Source: Deltaproteobacteria bacterium (GTDB lineage: Bacteria > Desulfobacterota > Desulfarculia > JACQYL01). From it: a stretch of DNA of 64,000 nt. The notes below the pieces were generated by a model. The model was not told where the DNA came from, made no database searches, and saw only the letters and a list, made by a program, of their open reading frames with translations. The DNA lies in the NCBI GenBank assembly GCA_016208165.1, contig JACQYL010000098.1, positions 28,697 to 92,696 of the forward strand. Reading direction: 5' to 3'. This document shows, one piece after another, positions 37,638 to 45,985 of this stretch (the first letter of the stretch is position 1; each line of letters begins with the position of its first letter). The translations under genes and the position numbers were made by a program.

Positions 37638-38336
37638 TTAAACGCTTTCGACTTCTTTTGACGCCCTTGCCATTTTCAGGAACTTGGGAATGAAAAAGGA
37701 AAAAATGAAAAGGGCAAGCGAGAGAAAGATCTTCCAGCTCAATAGCTCCTCCCAGCGGCCGCCTGCCCAAACGTCCCTAATCGTCCCCACAAAGAAAGTA
37801 AAAATAAACGTGCCAACCATAATGCCTAGCGCCGTCCCCGAAATGTAATCCCAAAAACGCACTTTGGTCAGTCCCATGCCGAAATTCATGGGAGTGAAAG
37901 GGAAATAGATCAGCCGCAGGTAAAGAACCGTGGCAAAACCGTTGCGTTCAATGGCGTTATCAAACCGTTTCAGCCTATCGCCGATGAGGGACGCGGCGAA
38001 GTCCCGTCCCAAGTAGCGCCCGATCAGAAAGGCGAGGCCGGTGCCGATCATGGCCCCTATCCAGACGATAAGGAATCCCCAATATGGGCCGAAGACGGCG
38101 GCCCCCATGGCCGTCAGAAGAGTGCCGGGAAGAAAAAGGCACACGCCGGCCGCGTAAATGAACACGAACATCAACGGCGCCCACAGGCCGACTGACTCCA
38201 GAAACAGCCCAAGCTGTTGAGCCGTGAGGTATTGCTTGGCAGGCGAAAAACGGACCAGGTAAATCGCCGCTGCTAGGAAAAGGGTCAGGATGACCACCTT
38301 TACCACGGCTCTCTTTTGATCTTTAGTATCTTGCAT
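37638..38336 (-). CDS. TVP38/TMEM64 (DedA superfamily) membrane protein
   Basis: 232 residues with about six TM segments. The conserved VTT-domain stretch is present: FLPGTLLTAMGAAVFGPYWG, then GRYLGRDFAASLIG and LRLIYFPFTPMNFGMGLTKV. ATG 38336 follows GAGGGGCATC. It ends the operon of redox selenoproteins (46 bases after the small selenoprotein gene). TVP38 proteins have been linked to lipid scrambling and, in some reports, to handling of selenium or metal compounds; here the context only suggests membrane redox or detoxification. Confidence 0.83.
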   Translation of the reverse strand: MQDTKDQKRAVVKVVILTLFLAAAIYLVRFSPAKQYLTAQQLGLFLESVGLWAPLMFVFIYAAGVCLFLPGTLLTAMGAAVFGPYWGFLIVWIGAMIGTGLAFLIGRYLGRDFAASLIGDRLKRFDNAIERNGFATVLYLRLIYFPFTPMNFGMGLTKVRFWDYISGTALGIMVGTFIFTFFVGTIRDVWAGGRWEELLSWKIFLSLALFIFSFFIPKFLKMARASKEVESV

Positions 38337-38382
38337 GATGATGCCCCTCAAATAGTTTCCCGGATGGCCGCAAGTCAAACGT

Positions 38383-38700
38383 TCATTTTCCGAGGAGACG
38401 GTTCAGCATTCCCCTCTTCGACGGCTCGGGCTCGGGCAGCCCGAGGTGGCGGCAGATGCAAACGTCCATCTCGTGGTCGGAGACATCAGTCCCTTCAACA
38501 ACAATCTCGTCGCCCACCATGACCGCCGGGGCCACGGGCAGGTCCAGCTCGAAATACTCATCGGTCTGGTACTCGGCCTTTGGTTTTGAGGTAACGTCGA
38601 TCTCAATCGGATATTCTTCGCCCAACCTGGGCATCAATTGTTTGAAATGCTTTCAAGGTTTGCCGTTGGGCTCGTTGAGAAAAAACCGGACTTTCAGCAT
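38383..38700 (-). CDS. Small thioredoxin-fold selenoprotein (UGA = Sec16)
   Basis: 105 codons from ATG 38700, with a strong GAGGAG site 8 bases upstream, to TGA 38383. Codon 16 is UGA (38655-38653). The protein begins MLKVRFFLNEPNGKP-U-KHF, where a redox Cys is expected after the first beta strand, and continues through LPVAPAVMVGDEIVVEG, a thioredoxin cis-Pro loop, to a C-terminal CIC pair. A hairpin 20 bases after the UGA has GGU in its apical loop. An ORF caller would start at 38637 and lose the active site. Third gene of the redox operon. It is probably a thiol/selenol oxidoreductase; the partner is unknown. Confidence 0.82.
38620..38632 (-). promoter_or_regulatory. bSECIS hairpin of the small selenoprotein gene
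   Basis: GCCCA-GGU-UGGGC on the mRNA, a perfect 5-bp stem. The apical loop starts with G, 25 bases after the UGA, inside the 16-37 base range known for bacterial SECIS elements and similar to the GGU apex of E. coli fdhF. Confidence 0.7.
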
Positions 38701-38756
38701 AATCTTCTCCTCTAATAGTGACGAGATGGTGTTGGTCGTTCGTTTCCCTTATTTGC

Positions 38757-40523
38757 CTATTGCTGGGACGCGGGTTCCTTCGCACCTAGCATACGACCCA
38801 GGAATGGAGCGGGCGGCAGAAAATCCACCAGGCGCAGATCGATGCGTTCATTTCCCCGGACATCCAAAAACACAATAGTGGGCACTCCTTTGACGCCGTA
38901 TTGCTTCAACAATCGTTCGTGATATGGATCGCCGCCCTTGGTCACATCCACTTTGATCATGGTAAAATCGTTTTCCGCCTGCCGGACCACATCGAGGTGG
39001 TGAAAAGTCACCTCTTCGAGTTCCCGGCATGGCGTGCACCAGTCGGCATAGAAATCGATGATCACCGGCTTCTCTTGAACTCTTGACTCCTCAAGAATCT
39101 GCTCCGAATAGGTCTGCCAAGCGATCCCCGGCCCCCGCATGGCCCAGGCGGCTATCCAGAAGGTCGCGAGGACGAGACAGGCCGTGCCCGCAATGGTTTT
39201 CAGCCACGGGAAAGCTCTAAAGCTCGCCTGGTTTTTATCGAGCCACCCCAAGTGTAGGCCGGCAGCCAGGGCCACAGCGACCGGCAGGCCGGTCTTCAAA
39301 ACTTCGGGCAGGACCGGCCGGATGAAGTAGGCCGCCATGCCTACCAGAACCCAGCCCATCAGTTTGCGCACCCACAGCATCCATCCCCCGGCCCGCGGCA
39401 GGCGCTGCAACTGACCGGAAAAGAGCGCCAGCACAAAAAGAGGTAGGCCCAAGCCCAGGCTGAGAATAAAAAAAATCAGAAAGCCAAGCCAGGGGTTGCC
39501 CATGCCGGCCACCCAAGCGAGCAGCCCCAGCACGAAGGGGCCGATGCAGGGGGCGGCCACGACGCCCAGAGTAAGCCCCATAAACAGACTACCGAAGTAA
39601 CCACTGTGGGATTTGCCGGCCATCCGGTTCAAGGCGCCGGGCAGGCGTAGCTCCCAGAGTCCGAAGAGGCTGGTGGCGAACAGAATCAGAACACCGGCGA
39701 CAAGGGCAAGTACGACCGGATTTTGCAGCATGGCGCCCATCAAACCACCGCTGAGCGCGGCCACCACGCCCAGGGTCGAGTTAGTCGTGGCCAGCCCCAT
39801 GACATAGCAGAGCCCATGCAAAACCAGCTTGATCTGCCCGGGCTTATCCTGAGATGTCCGCCCTCCGAAAAACGAGACCGTGATTGGAATCATGGGGTAG
39901 ACGCAAGGCGTCAGGTTTAGAGCCAGGCCGCCGGCGAAAATGCCGAGCAGGGTCCAGAGCATGGCCCAGCCCTGAAGCGATCGGCCGGCCGTCGGCCTGG
40001 CCGACGGATCGGCGGGCGCCGTCAGTCCCGCTGGGCTGCTTTTTATGGGTAGTCCCTGTTCCTGCCATTTCGGAAAACCGTAGGGGTCGCGGTAGACATC
40101 CTTATAACCAAGCGATACGGCCACACGGGCCGCCGAGTCGCTGCGGACTCAGGTCAAACCCGCTCAGTAAAACACGAGAGCGCGATCCTGGTCAGGCCCT
40201 AAAAAGTCCTTGAGTTCGTTCGCCTTACGCCAGCGTGCCCACCAAGTGGGTTCCATGGGAAAATTGACAGCGCCCTCGATATGCCCGGTGCGGTATTCCC
40301 ATTCCTGGCGCGTATCCACCAGCATCAGGCCGGTAGTCTCTTTCCTATACCGGTCGGCGAGATCTTCGGTGGAGATGATGCGGTAGCCGCCCGCTTCGGC
40401 CTCTGCCAGAACGTCATCCCAGGTAGCCTGCTTCGGCGCGAGGGGACGCCGCACGTACCAAACCAAAGCTACCGTTATCAGCACGGCCGCAAGCGCCAGG
40501 AGAAATGATGTCCATTTTTTCAT
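38757..40523 (-). CDS. Rhodanese-DsbD-thioredoxin fusion selenoprotein (Sec120, Sec125)
   Basis: 588 residues when two in-frame UGA codons (40166-40164 and 40151-40149) are read through. It has an N-terminal membrane anchor (3-24); a rhodanese domain (about 35-150) whose active-site loop reads VFY-U-AGLT-U-VRSD where homologues have YC...CxRS; a DsbD transmembrane domain with both intramembrane Cys (LNLTPCVYPMIP and VVAAPCIGPFVLG); and a C-terminal thioredoxin domain with YADWCTPCRELEEV. The frame is continuous on both sides of the UGAs. It probably moves electrons across the membrane and hands them to an outward thiol or persulfide partner. ATG 40523 has a GGAG site; the gene follows the trxB-like ORF by 28 bases. 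Confidence 0.82.
40118..40132 (-). promoter_or_regulatory. bSECIS hairpin of the rhodanese-DsbD gene
   Basis: CGGCC-CGUGU-GGCCG on the mRNA, a perfect 5-bp stem with G as second loop base, 16 bases after the second UGA and 31 after the first. It could serve both Sec codons. A second possible stem, GAGTC/GACTC, overlaps the second UGA. Confidence 0.6.
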
Positions 40524-40551
40524 GTACGGTCTCCGGCTCCTATTTCGATTT

Positions 40552-41190
40552 TTACACTTTCGCGGACAGATCGGTGACGACCGAATTGAATATGAATTCA
40601 ATCCGAGGTTCTGAGAAAACACGCTGCTGGAGGATACGGCTGCCTCGAAAAGCATCACGACGATGGATGAGATAAGCTTTGCGGGTGATCTTTGAAAGGT
40701 AAAGGGCATCTTCTAACGCTGTATCTCCGCCTCCGACGACAGCCACTGTTTTCTCGCGGAAAAAGAAGCCATCGCATGTCGCGCAGTAGGAAACACCCTT
40801 GCCGAAGTTCTCGTTCTCACCGGGGACGTTCAGCCTCCGAGCGGTACCTCCGGCGGCCAGGATGACCGCATGGGCCTTCAATAGGGCGCCATCGGAAAGA
40901 CGCACCGAATGGTATTCGATCCCCGCCTCCGTTGCGATGGCTTCCTTCTCTACAATCTCGAGGTCATACCATTTGGCGTGCTGCAGGAACTTGTCGCAAA
41001 GATCGAGGCCACCGATCTCGATGAAACCGGGGTAATTCTCCACCTCCTTAGTAATGGCCACCTGCCCGCCAGGGACGCCCCTTTCGATCAACACGGTTCT
41101 AAGGGCTGCGCGCATGGCGTAGATCCCCGCCGTTAAACCTGCGGGCCCACCGCCTACAATGATTAAATCGAAAACCTCGTTTTCCGACAT
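40552..41190 (-). CDS. Thioredoxin-reductase-like protein, C-terminally truncated
   Basis: 212 residues against about 310 for TrxB. The FAD motif GGGPAGLTAGIYAMRA, the redox-active YCATCDGFFF and the NADPH motif VVGGGDTALEDALYL are all present. The protein stops at FNSVVTDLSAKV with a genuine TAA. The remaining C-terminal FAD-domain segment (normally holding GxFAAGD) is missing and not found nearby in another frame. It is the first gene of the redox operon, under a promoter with a large palindrome. Either a decayed gene, or a shortened electron donor that needs a partner; as it stands FAD binding should be impaired. Confidence 0.8.
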   Translation of the reverse strand: MSENEVFDLIIVGGGPAGLTAGIYAMRAALRTVLIERGVPGGQVAITKEVENYPGFIEIGGLDLCDKFLQHAKWYDLEIVEKEAIATEAGIEYHSVRLSDGALLKAHAVILAAGGTARRLNVPGENENFGKGVSYCATCDGFFFREKTVAVVGGGDTALEDALYLSKITRKAYLIHRRDAFRGSRILQQRVFSEPRIEFIFNSVVTDLSAKV

Positions 41191-41226
41191 GCCATCCTTT
41201 CCATTGGGTTCAAAGTCCGATGGGGA

Positions 41227-41276
41227 CCATATCAGCGAATAAATAAGTATTTATATGCTGATATGGTGTTTGTCAA
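41227..41276 (-). promoter_or_regulatory. Promoter and 40-bp palindromic operator of the redox operon
   Basis: CCATATCAGC (41227-41236) and GCTGATATGG (41257-41266) are exact inverted arms. Between them ATAAATA and TATTTAT form a second inverted pair around AG, giving a near-perfect 40-bp palindrome. On the minus strand TTGACA (41276-41271) lies just outside, and TAAATA (17-base spacer) or TATAAA (15-base spacer) lies inside, so a protein bound to the palindrome would block RNA polymerase. The shape suits a dimeric repressor, possibly ArsR-type, but the regulator is not identified. Confidence 0.7.
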
Positions 41277-41356
41277 TACGTTTTTTTACGGGAGAGTACA
41301 AAGTATTTTGAAAAGGCGTTTAAGGGTCGGTACTGTGAAGACTATCATCCGATTCA

Positions 41357-41632
41357 ATGTGCAGCAAAATCCGCCTTCGTGCAAGGGTGCGAGAATTCTA
41401 TCATCAAAGAACACGGCAGTGGCAGATCGGATTTCACGCTGTGGTCGAACATCACGTCACCTTCGGCGTCGGATTCGACATCACCGAGCGTTTCGGCGTT
41501 CATCTCGGGTTCATGCACGCCTTTAAAAACACGATCTCCGAAAAAGGCACGGACATCACCGGTCAGCCGGTGGAACTCGAGTCCTCACTCAGCGAAAGTA
41601 GTTTTGACTTCGGCCTCACGTGGCGGTTCTAA
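41357..41632 (+). pseudogene. C-terminal fragment of a FadL/OmpP1-type outer membrane protein
   Basis: About 70 residues from GFHAVVEHHVTFGVGFDI to a terminal LTWRF. The alternating beta-strand pattern, TERFGVHLGFMHAFKN and the C-terminal aromatic residue fit the end of an outer-membrane long-chain transporter barrel. Sequence before about 41420 is not recognisable and there is no signal peptide, so this is a gene remnant. Confidence 0.5.
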
Positions 41633-41662
41633 CTCGCTATCCGTACAGAGCGGAGCAGCACA

Positions 41663-41689
41663 GGGAACCCCGCCTCCGGCGGGGTTCCC
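41663..41689. terminator. Strong hairpin between converging genes
   Basis: GGGAACCCCGCC and GGCGGGGTTCCC form a perfect 12-bp stem with loop TCC. It sits between the FadL remnant (plus) and the hydrolase gene (minus), 13 bases past the hydrolase stop. No long T-run on either side; a bidirectional terminator is the best reading. Confidence 0.6.
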
Positions 41690-41701
41690 CTCGATCAAAC
41701 C

Positions 41702-42595
41702 CTAGATCAATCCGGATTCATCGAGAAACGATAGGATGGCTTCGGCCGTTTCGTCCGGTCGTTCCATGGGCACAAAATGGCCCACTCCTTCGACTCGCCG
41801 CAAAATCGCTTCAGGGACCTTCTTCTCGAAACGTTTGACCGCCGGAGCCCCAAAAACGTCCGATTCGGCCCCATAGATGACCAGGGTGGGCTGCTTAATG
41901 CGCTTTGCAAATCCCCAGAGGTCATGGGGATAGGTCGAGAAACATCGGGATTCCCACGCCGGCGCACAGGTCAGATGTATGCCGCCCTTCCCGTTCCGCG
42001 CTGTTCCTCCGCTAATATATCCTTCGAGGAACCCGTTTTCCCATGTGCGGAAGGGGTACTTGCTCCTGTACACGGTCAGGATGGTATCACCGTCGGGCCA
42101 ATCGGCTTTCCTCTGAGCCGCCCGTGCCGCTATGGGAACGAACCTGGTCAGGTGCAACTTTCTGGCCACGTACCACGGCCCCATCCAGGCGAACGGCAGT
42201 AAGGTGGGGTCGATAAGGATCAGGGCCCGGATCAGCTCGGGGCGTTTGACCGCCAAAAGCAGCGAGAGTATGGCGCCCCTGGAATGACCCATGGCGATGA
42301 CCGGCTCGCCAAATCTCTCGATAAACCGCTCCAGGTCTCTGTAAAAAATCCGCCAGTCTTTCAGCTTTCTCGGGTCCGCGGGCGCGGTCGTTCTTCCGTG
42401 TCCCCGATCATCCATGCCGACCATGTGCAAACGGTCCCGAAGCCTTTCCGCCAGCGGCGTATACGTGGAAGCACAAAACCCGGTGGCATGACCGAAATGC
42501 GCCAACGGTCCGGAACCACCCCAATCGATGAAATGGAACTCGCCCCGGCGATCCGATCGTTCTCCCGCTTCCCCCTTGCCATTCTCCGTATCCAT
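41702..42595 (-). CDS. Alpha/beta-fold hydrolase
   Basis: 297 residues. The nucleophile elbow MGHSRGAIL holds the catalytic Ser; the acid is likely Asp in YGAESDVFG and the His lies in EGVGHFVPMERP. FHFIDWGGSGPLAHFGHATGF and GMDDRGHGRTTAP form the oxyanion and early strands. The length and loops resemble haloalkane-dehalogenase or esterase-type members, but substrate cannot be assigned. It stands alone on the minus strand. Confidence 0.82.
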   Translation of the reverse strand: MDTENGKGEAGERSDRRGEFHFIDWGGSGPLAHFGHATGFCASTYTPLAERLRDRLHMVGMDDRGHGRTTAPADPRKLKDWRIFYRDLERFIERFGEPVIAMGHSRGAILSLLLAVKRPELIRALILIDPTLLPFAWMGPWYVARKLHLTRFVPIAARAAQRKADWPDGDTILTVYRSKYPFRTWENGFLEGYISGGTARNGKGGIHLTCAPAWESRCFSTYPHDLWGFAKRIKQPTLVIYGAESDVFGAPAVKRFEKKVPEAILRRVEGVGHFVPMERPDETAEAILSFLDESGLI

Positions 42596-42935
42596 TCAAA
42601 ATCCCTCGTAGAGCGCAAATGCCCCATCGTCCCCGGCTACCCGGAAGCGACGGGCTCGCACCGTCAATTCAATTCATTCACAGAGCATTGACTCACGCGG
42701 CGGGTGAATTTACAATCCAACCTTAACGCTCCGCTTGTATTCGAATCCGAAAAAAGACGTCATAGCGTTCTTTCCGGCGCAAAGGCATGCGACCGGCTAA
42801 AACGCGCTCCGGAAGATCGCGTTGCCGCACAGCCCGATGTTTGGACGATTTTCCTATGGACGTCCCTTCGGTAATTGTCAAACGAACCATATCGACGAAT
42901 CCTATCATACCATCGTCGCGCGGGGGCCTCAAACC
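42596..42935. other. 340-base intergenic gap, nothing recognised
   Basis: Between divergent genes; it should hold both promoters. The plus-strand frame of the next gene is open back to 42822 but without a convincing start. No repeat or hairpin stands out. Confidence 0.4.
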
Positions 42936-43604
42936 ATGTGGAGCCTGTTCATCCTGCCGGCAGCGCTCGTATTGCTCGCAGGCGTCCTTCATTTCGAAAA
43001 CACGGAACATCGCGTGGGACTTGTAGCCGCCAAGACCTCCCTGTCATTGCTCTTCATCGTGACGGCAATCCTGCAACCCCACCCCGTGCCGGACTATTAC
43101 CATGTTCTCCTTTTCGGACTGGCGTTCTGCCTCATTGGCGATGTATTTCTGGCCCTGCCGCAAAAACGGATGTTTCTCCCGGGCCTCGTTTCGTTCCTGA
43201 TCGGGCACGTATGCTATATTCTGGCGTTCTTGTATGTTGCTCACATCAACGCCTTCACCTACCTAGGGGCCATCATCACCTTTCCTGTCAGCGCCGGCAT
43301 CTACCTGTATCTGCGTCCTCACCTGAACTCCATGAATCGCCCTGTCCTCGCATACGTGATCGTCATCTCCATCATGCTGTGCGGCGCCTGGTCCATTCTG
43401 GGAGACAGCGGCATCCTTCTTATGGGAAGAATCTCCATATTCATTGCAGCCGTGTGTTTCTATCTGTCCGATGTCTTTGTGGCCCGAGACCGTTTCGTAA
43501 AAAAGGAATACTTCAATCGAGTCGTGGGATTGCCTACCTACTACGTGGCTCAGTTCTTATTGGCGTTTTCAGTCGCCTGGATCGAACCCACGGCAATGGC
43601 GTGA
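42936..43604 (+). CDS. YhhN/TMEM86 family membrane protein (lysoplasmalogenase-like)
   Basis: 222 residues with about eight TM segments. LLFGLAFCLIGDVFLALPQ and FYLSDVFVARDRF contain the two conserved Asp of the YhhN/TMEM86 family, whose animal members hydrolyse the vinyl-ether bond of lysoplasmalogens. ATG 42936 begins directly with a hydrophobic helix; longer in-frame starts are unsupported. Plasmalogens occur in many anaerobes, so a lipid role is reasonable. Confidence 0.75.
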   Translation: MWSLFILPAALVLLAGVLHFENTEHRVGLVAAKTSLSLLFIVTAILQPHPVPDYYHVLLFGLAFCLIGDVFLALPQKRMFLPGLVSFLIGHVCYILAFLYVAHINAFTYLGAIITFPVSAGIYLYLRPHLNSMNRPVLAYVIVISIMLCGAWSILGDSGILLMGRISIFIAAVCFYLSDVFVARDRFVKKEYFNRVVGLPTYYVAQFLLAFSVAWIEPTAMA

Positions 43605-43809
43605 ATCGGCAGCGGTATGGGTAAGCCCCGGTCCATAGTGTGTCGAAAGAAGTCTTCACCTCGACCAGGCGTCTGCAATCGAGCGCGGGCGAACCTCCAT
43701 ATCGCTGTTCTTTTCATTGAAAATCAGTCTTACGCACGCTATATGTAATCGGAATAGGCGATCTGCAATCAGCCTGACAACCGAACCCGGAGAAGTGAGA
43801 GGGCATCAG

Positions 43810-45288
43810 ATGCGTTCCAAGCTTTTCTTATCATGGATTGCGGCGGCATGGACCGTATGGCTTTTCCAAACGGCCCCGGTTTGGGCAACGGATGCGTTTA
43901 CGCTGGGCCTCGAGGCCCAGGATCACATTACCCAAAAACAGTACGACAAAGCGGTCCCGCTGCTGGTGGACGCCCTTAAAGAGGATCCACTGAACACCTG
44001 GCTCCGGGGAATGCTGGCTAGTTCATACTACCAGCTCAGGCAGTTCGGCGAAGCAAAGACGCAGTTCGAACTGGTCGTGCAGATGGAGCCTCAGAACGAT
44101 CTGGCCCAGTTTATGATCGGAGTACTTGAGCCGTTGGCGGGGCTGGACCGGAGCGTCGAGACCCCGCAGGAGCGGAAAGAGCTGAGGCCCTTCGAAATCG
44201 AACAACGCTACGGAAAAGAGGTCGTCCTTTTTTCCGTGGCAGACAAGGACAAGAAGCCCTTCAAACAGGGTAGCGGTTTCATCATTCGGGAAGACGGATG
44301 GATCGTCACCAACCATCATGTGGTCGTCAACGGCAAGTACATTGTGGCCAAACTTCCCGATGGCGAACAGTATGCCGTAGAGAACGTGATCAGCTACGAA
44401 CCCCGGTACGATCTGGCTGTGGTGAAGATCAAAGCGCCGACCCCATTGCCCGCGGTAACCATGGGCGATTCATCCACAATCATTCTCGGCGAACAGGCTG
44501 TAGCCATCGGCAGCCCCGAGGGACTCGAGCATACCATTTCCGACGGCCTCGTCAGCGCCTGGAGGGATCTCGGAGACGGCGTGAAGTTCATCCAAATCAG
44601 CGTTCCCATTTCGCACGGAAGCAGCGGGGGGGCCCTGTTCAACATGCGGGGCGAAGTCATCGGAGTCACTTCCGCCGGCCTCGAGCGCGGGCAGAATCTA
44701 AACTTCGCCGTTCCCATCAACCGGGTGAAGGAAATTCTTCAGAGCCCGAAACCCATCACCTTGGCGGAACTGCCCGAAGAGAAGCAAGAAGAGAAACCCG
44801 AGCCTGCCAAGGAGGGCCAGACCGATGCGGAACTGATCCGGAGTCCCGATGGAGACATCGTATGCGTGAATCGAAAAATGGGCTTCGGATTCCAACTCAC
44901 GGAAAACACCTGGAGCGCCAACGAAGAGGTCCAGGAAGGCAACTACCTCCTCAAGTGCAACGCTCCGAACCTCCAGGTGCAACTCCACACGTTTCTCGGC
45001 AAAGAAGGCCTTACAGACCAGAAACTGGTGGACCACTACCGTAGTTATCTGACCCAGAACGGGTTTACAATGATCGCGGATTTCGTACCCAGCACGATCC
45101 AGGGCAACCGGGTGAACGTGGGCGTGCTGGATAAGGAAGCAAAAGGAACGGTGCGTACTTCCATGCTCCTAATGCTGGATCGGGGACGCGTCTTTGTGTT
45201 CTCCTTGTGGTACACGGTTGAGGACGAGCCCCAGGTCATCAAGGACGTTCAAACCATACGGAACAGCTTAAAGGTCGGAGACGTCTAG
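43810..45288 (+). CDS. Secreted TPR plus trypsin-like (DegP-type) serine protease
   Basis: 492 residues. Signal peptide 1-26 (ends APVWA). Two TPR-like repeats lie at about 30-110 (AVPLLVDALKEDPLNTWLR). The S1C protease domain covers about 140-320 with the triad His in WIVTNHHVVV, Asp in EPRYDLAVVKI and Ser in SHGSSGGALFN. A Glu/Lys-rich linker leads to a C-terminal domain of about 150 residues without a PDZ signature. ATG 43810 has a GAGAGG site; the open frame reaches back to 43717. It probably acts in periplasmic protein quality control. Confidence 0.85.
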   Translation: MRSKLFLSWIAAAWTVWLFQTAPVWATDAFTLGLEAQDHITQKQYDKAVPLLVDALKEDPLNTWLRGMLASSYYQLRQFGEAKTQFELVVQMEPQNDLAQFMIGVLEPLAGLDRSVETPQERKELRPFEIEQRYGKEVVLFSVADKDKKPFKQGSGFIIREDGWIVTNHHVVVNGKYIVAKLPDGEQYAVENVISYEPRYDLAVVKIKAPTPLPAVTMGDSSTIILGEQAVAIGSPEGLEHTISDGLVSAWRDLGDGVKFIQISVPISHGSSGGALFNMRGEVIGVTSAGLERGQNLNFAVPINRVKEILQSPKPITLAELPEEKQEEKPEPAKEGQTDAELIRSPDGDIVCVNRKMGFGFQLTENTWSANEEVQEGNYLLKCNAPNLQVQLHTFLGKEGLTDQKLVDHYRSYLTQNGFTMIADFVPSTIQGNRVNVGVLDKEAKGTVRTSMLLMLDRGRVFVFSLWYTVEDEPQVIKDVQTIRNSLKVGDV

Positions 45289-45331
45289 ACCGCTCGCAGG
45301 GCGTGTCGCATGACTCCGGAAGCTCCCCTAT

Positions 45332-45467
45332 CAGGCCGTTGAAAAAAAGCGATCTGCGGTCACGCCAACGGCGTGACGCTTCATCCCTCGTCACTGCGAC
45401 GTACTCTATGTACGCCTCATTTCTCGGTATTTGCGCGCCTTGCATGTCATCGTTTTTCAACGGCCTG
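45332..45467. repeat. 136-bp MITE-like inverted-repeat element
   Basis: Terminal arms CAGGCCGTTGAAAAA (45332-45346) and TTTTTCAACGGCCTG (45453-45467) are exact inverted repeats of 15 bases. Inside is a hairpin TCACGCC-aac-GGCGTGA (45360-45376). There is no coding capacity. The structure suits a small non-autonomous transposable or REP-like element. The rest of 45289-45666 holds no gene. Confidence 0.65.
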
Positions 45468-45666
45468 TAGCAACCCGACCTATTCAACGGGCTGTTATGC
45501 GACAATTGGTAGTTGGTGGATGGGGGGGGCGCCTCCCGCTGGCGCCTGCCCTGGGCTTGCTGAAAGCCGTGAGCCTCTCGAACCGGTCGAAGGGTGGCGC
45601 CATGCTGAGGAGTTTTGAAAGAGCGTGCGGGGGATAACGTTGGAAAAAGTTTTCCCCCGCGAATCT

Positions 45667-45975
45667 TTACCTCGAATGATGCGGGCGGGGCGGCTCCGGC
45701 TCGATGACACAACAGCAGGACGAGGCGTCCCTTCCCAGGGCCGTGTTGATGACCGCATTGGCGCATCCTACTCCGGCCCGCACCCATATCGCCTCCACCG
45801 GGCAATTCTTGGAGCAGGCCCCGCATTCCATGCACGAATCCCGATCATCCACACGCGCCTTGCCATTGTCCATCGCCATGACCGCGTGCGGACACACGAT
45901 GGCGCACATGCCGCAGCCCACACATTTCTCGGGATAGTACTCGAGGGTCACTACGTTTCTGAGATACTCGGACAT
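45667..45975 (-). CDS. hgcB: Mercury methylation ferredoxin HgcB
   Basis: 102 residues. Two [4Fe-4S] motifs, KCVGCGMCAIVCPHAV and SCMECGACSKNCPVEA, are followed by a C-terminal tail with SSCCCVIEPEP. The vicinal Cys near the C-terminus is diagnostic of HgcB among small ferredoxins and is thought to carry Hg(II) to the corrinoid partner; three consecutive Cys is one more than the usual pair. It starts 10 bases after the hgcA stop on the same strand. HgcB reduces the HgcA corrinoid for methyl transfer to Hg(II). Confidence 0.93.
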   Translation of the reverse strand: MSEYLRNVVTLEYYPEKCVGCGMCAIVCPHAVMAMDNGKARVDDRDSCMECGACSKNCPVEAIWVRAGVGCANAVINTALGRDASSCCCVIEPEPPRPHHSR

Positions 45976-45985
45976 TCTTGGCTCC

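Noticed and set aside
41702..42595. Haloalkane dehalogenase assignment for the hydrolase
   Set aside because: The nucleophile is Ser in GHSRG rather than Asp, so a dehalogenase activity is not supported.
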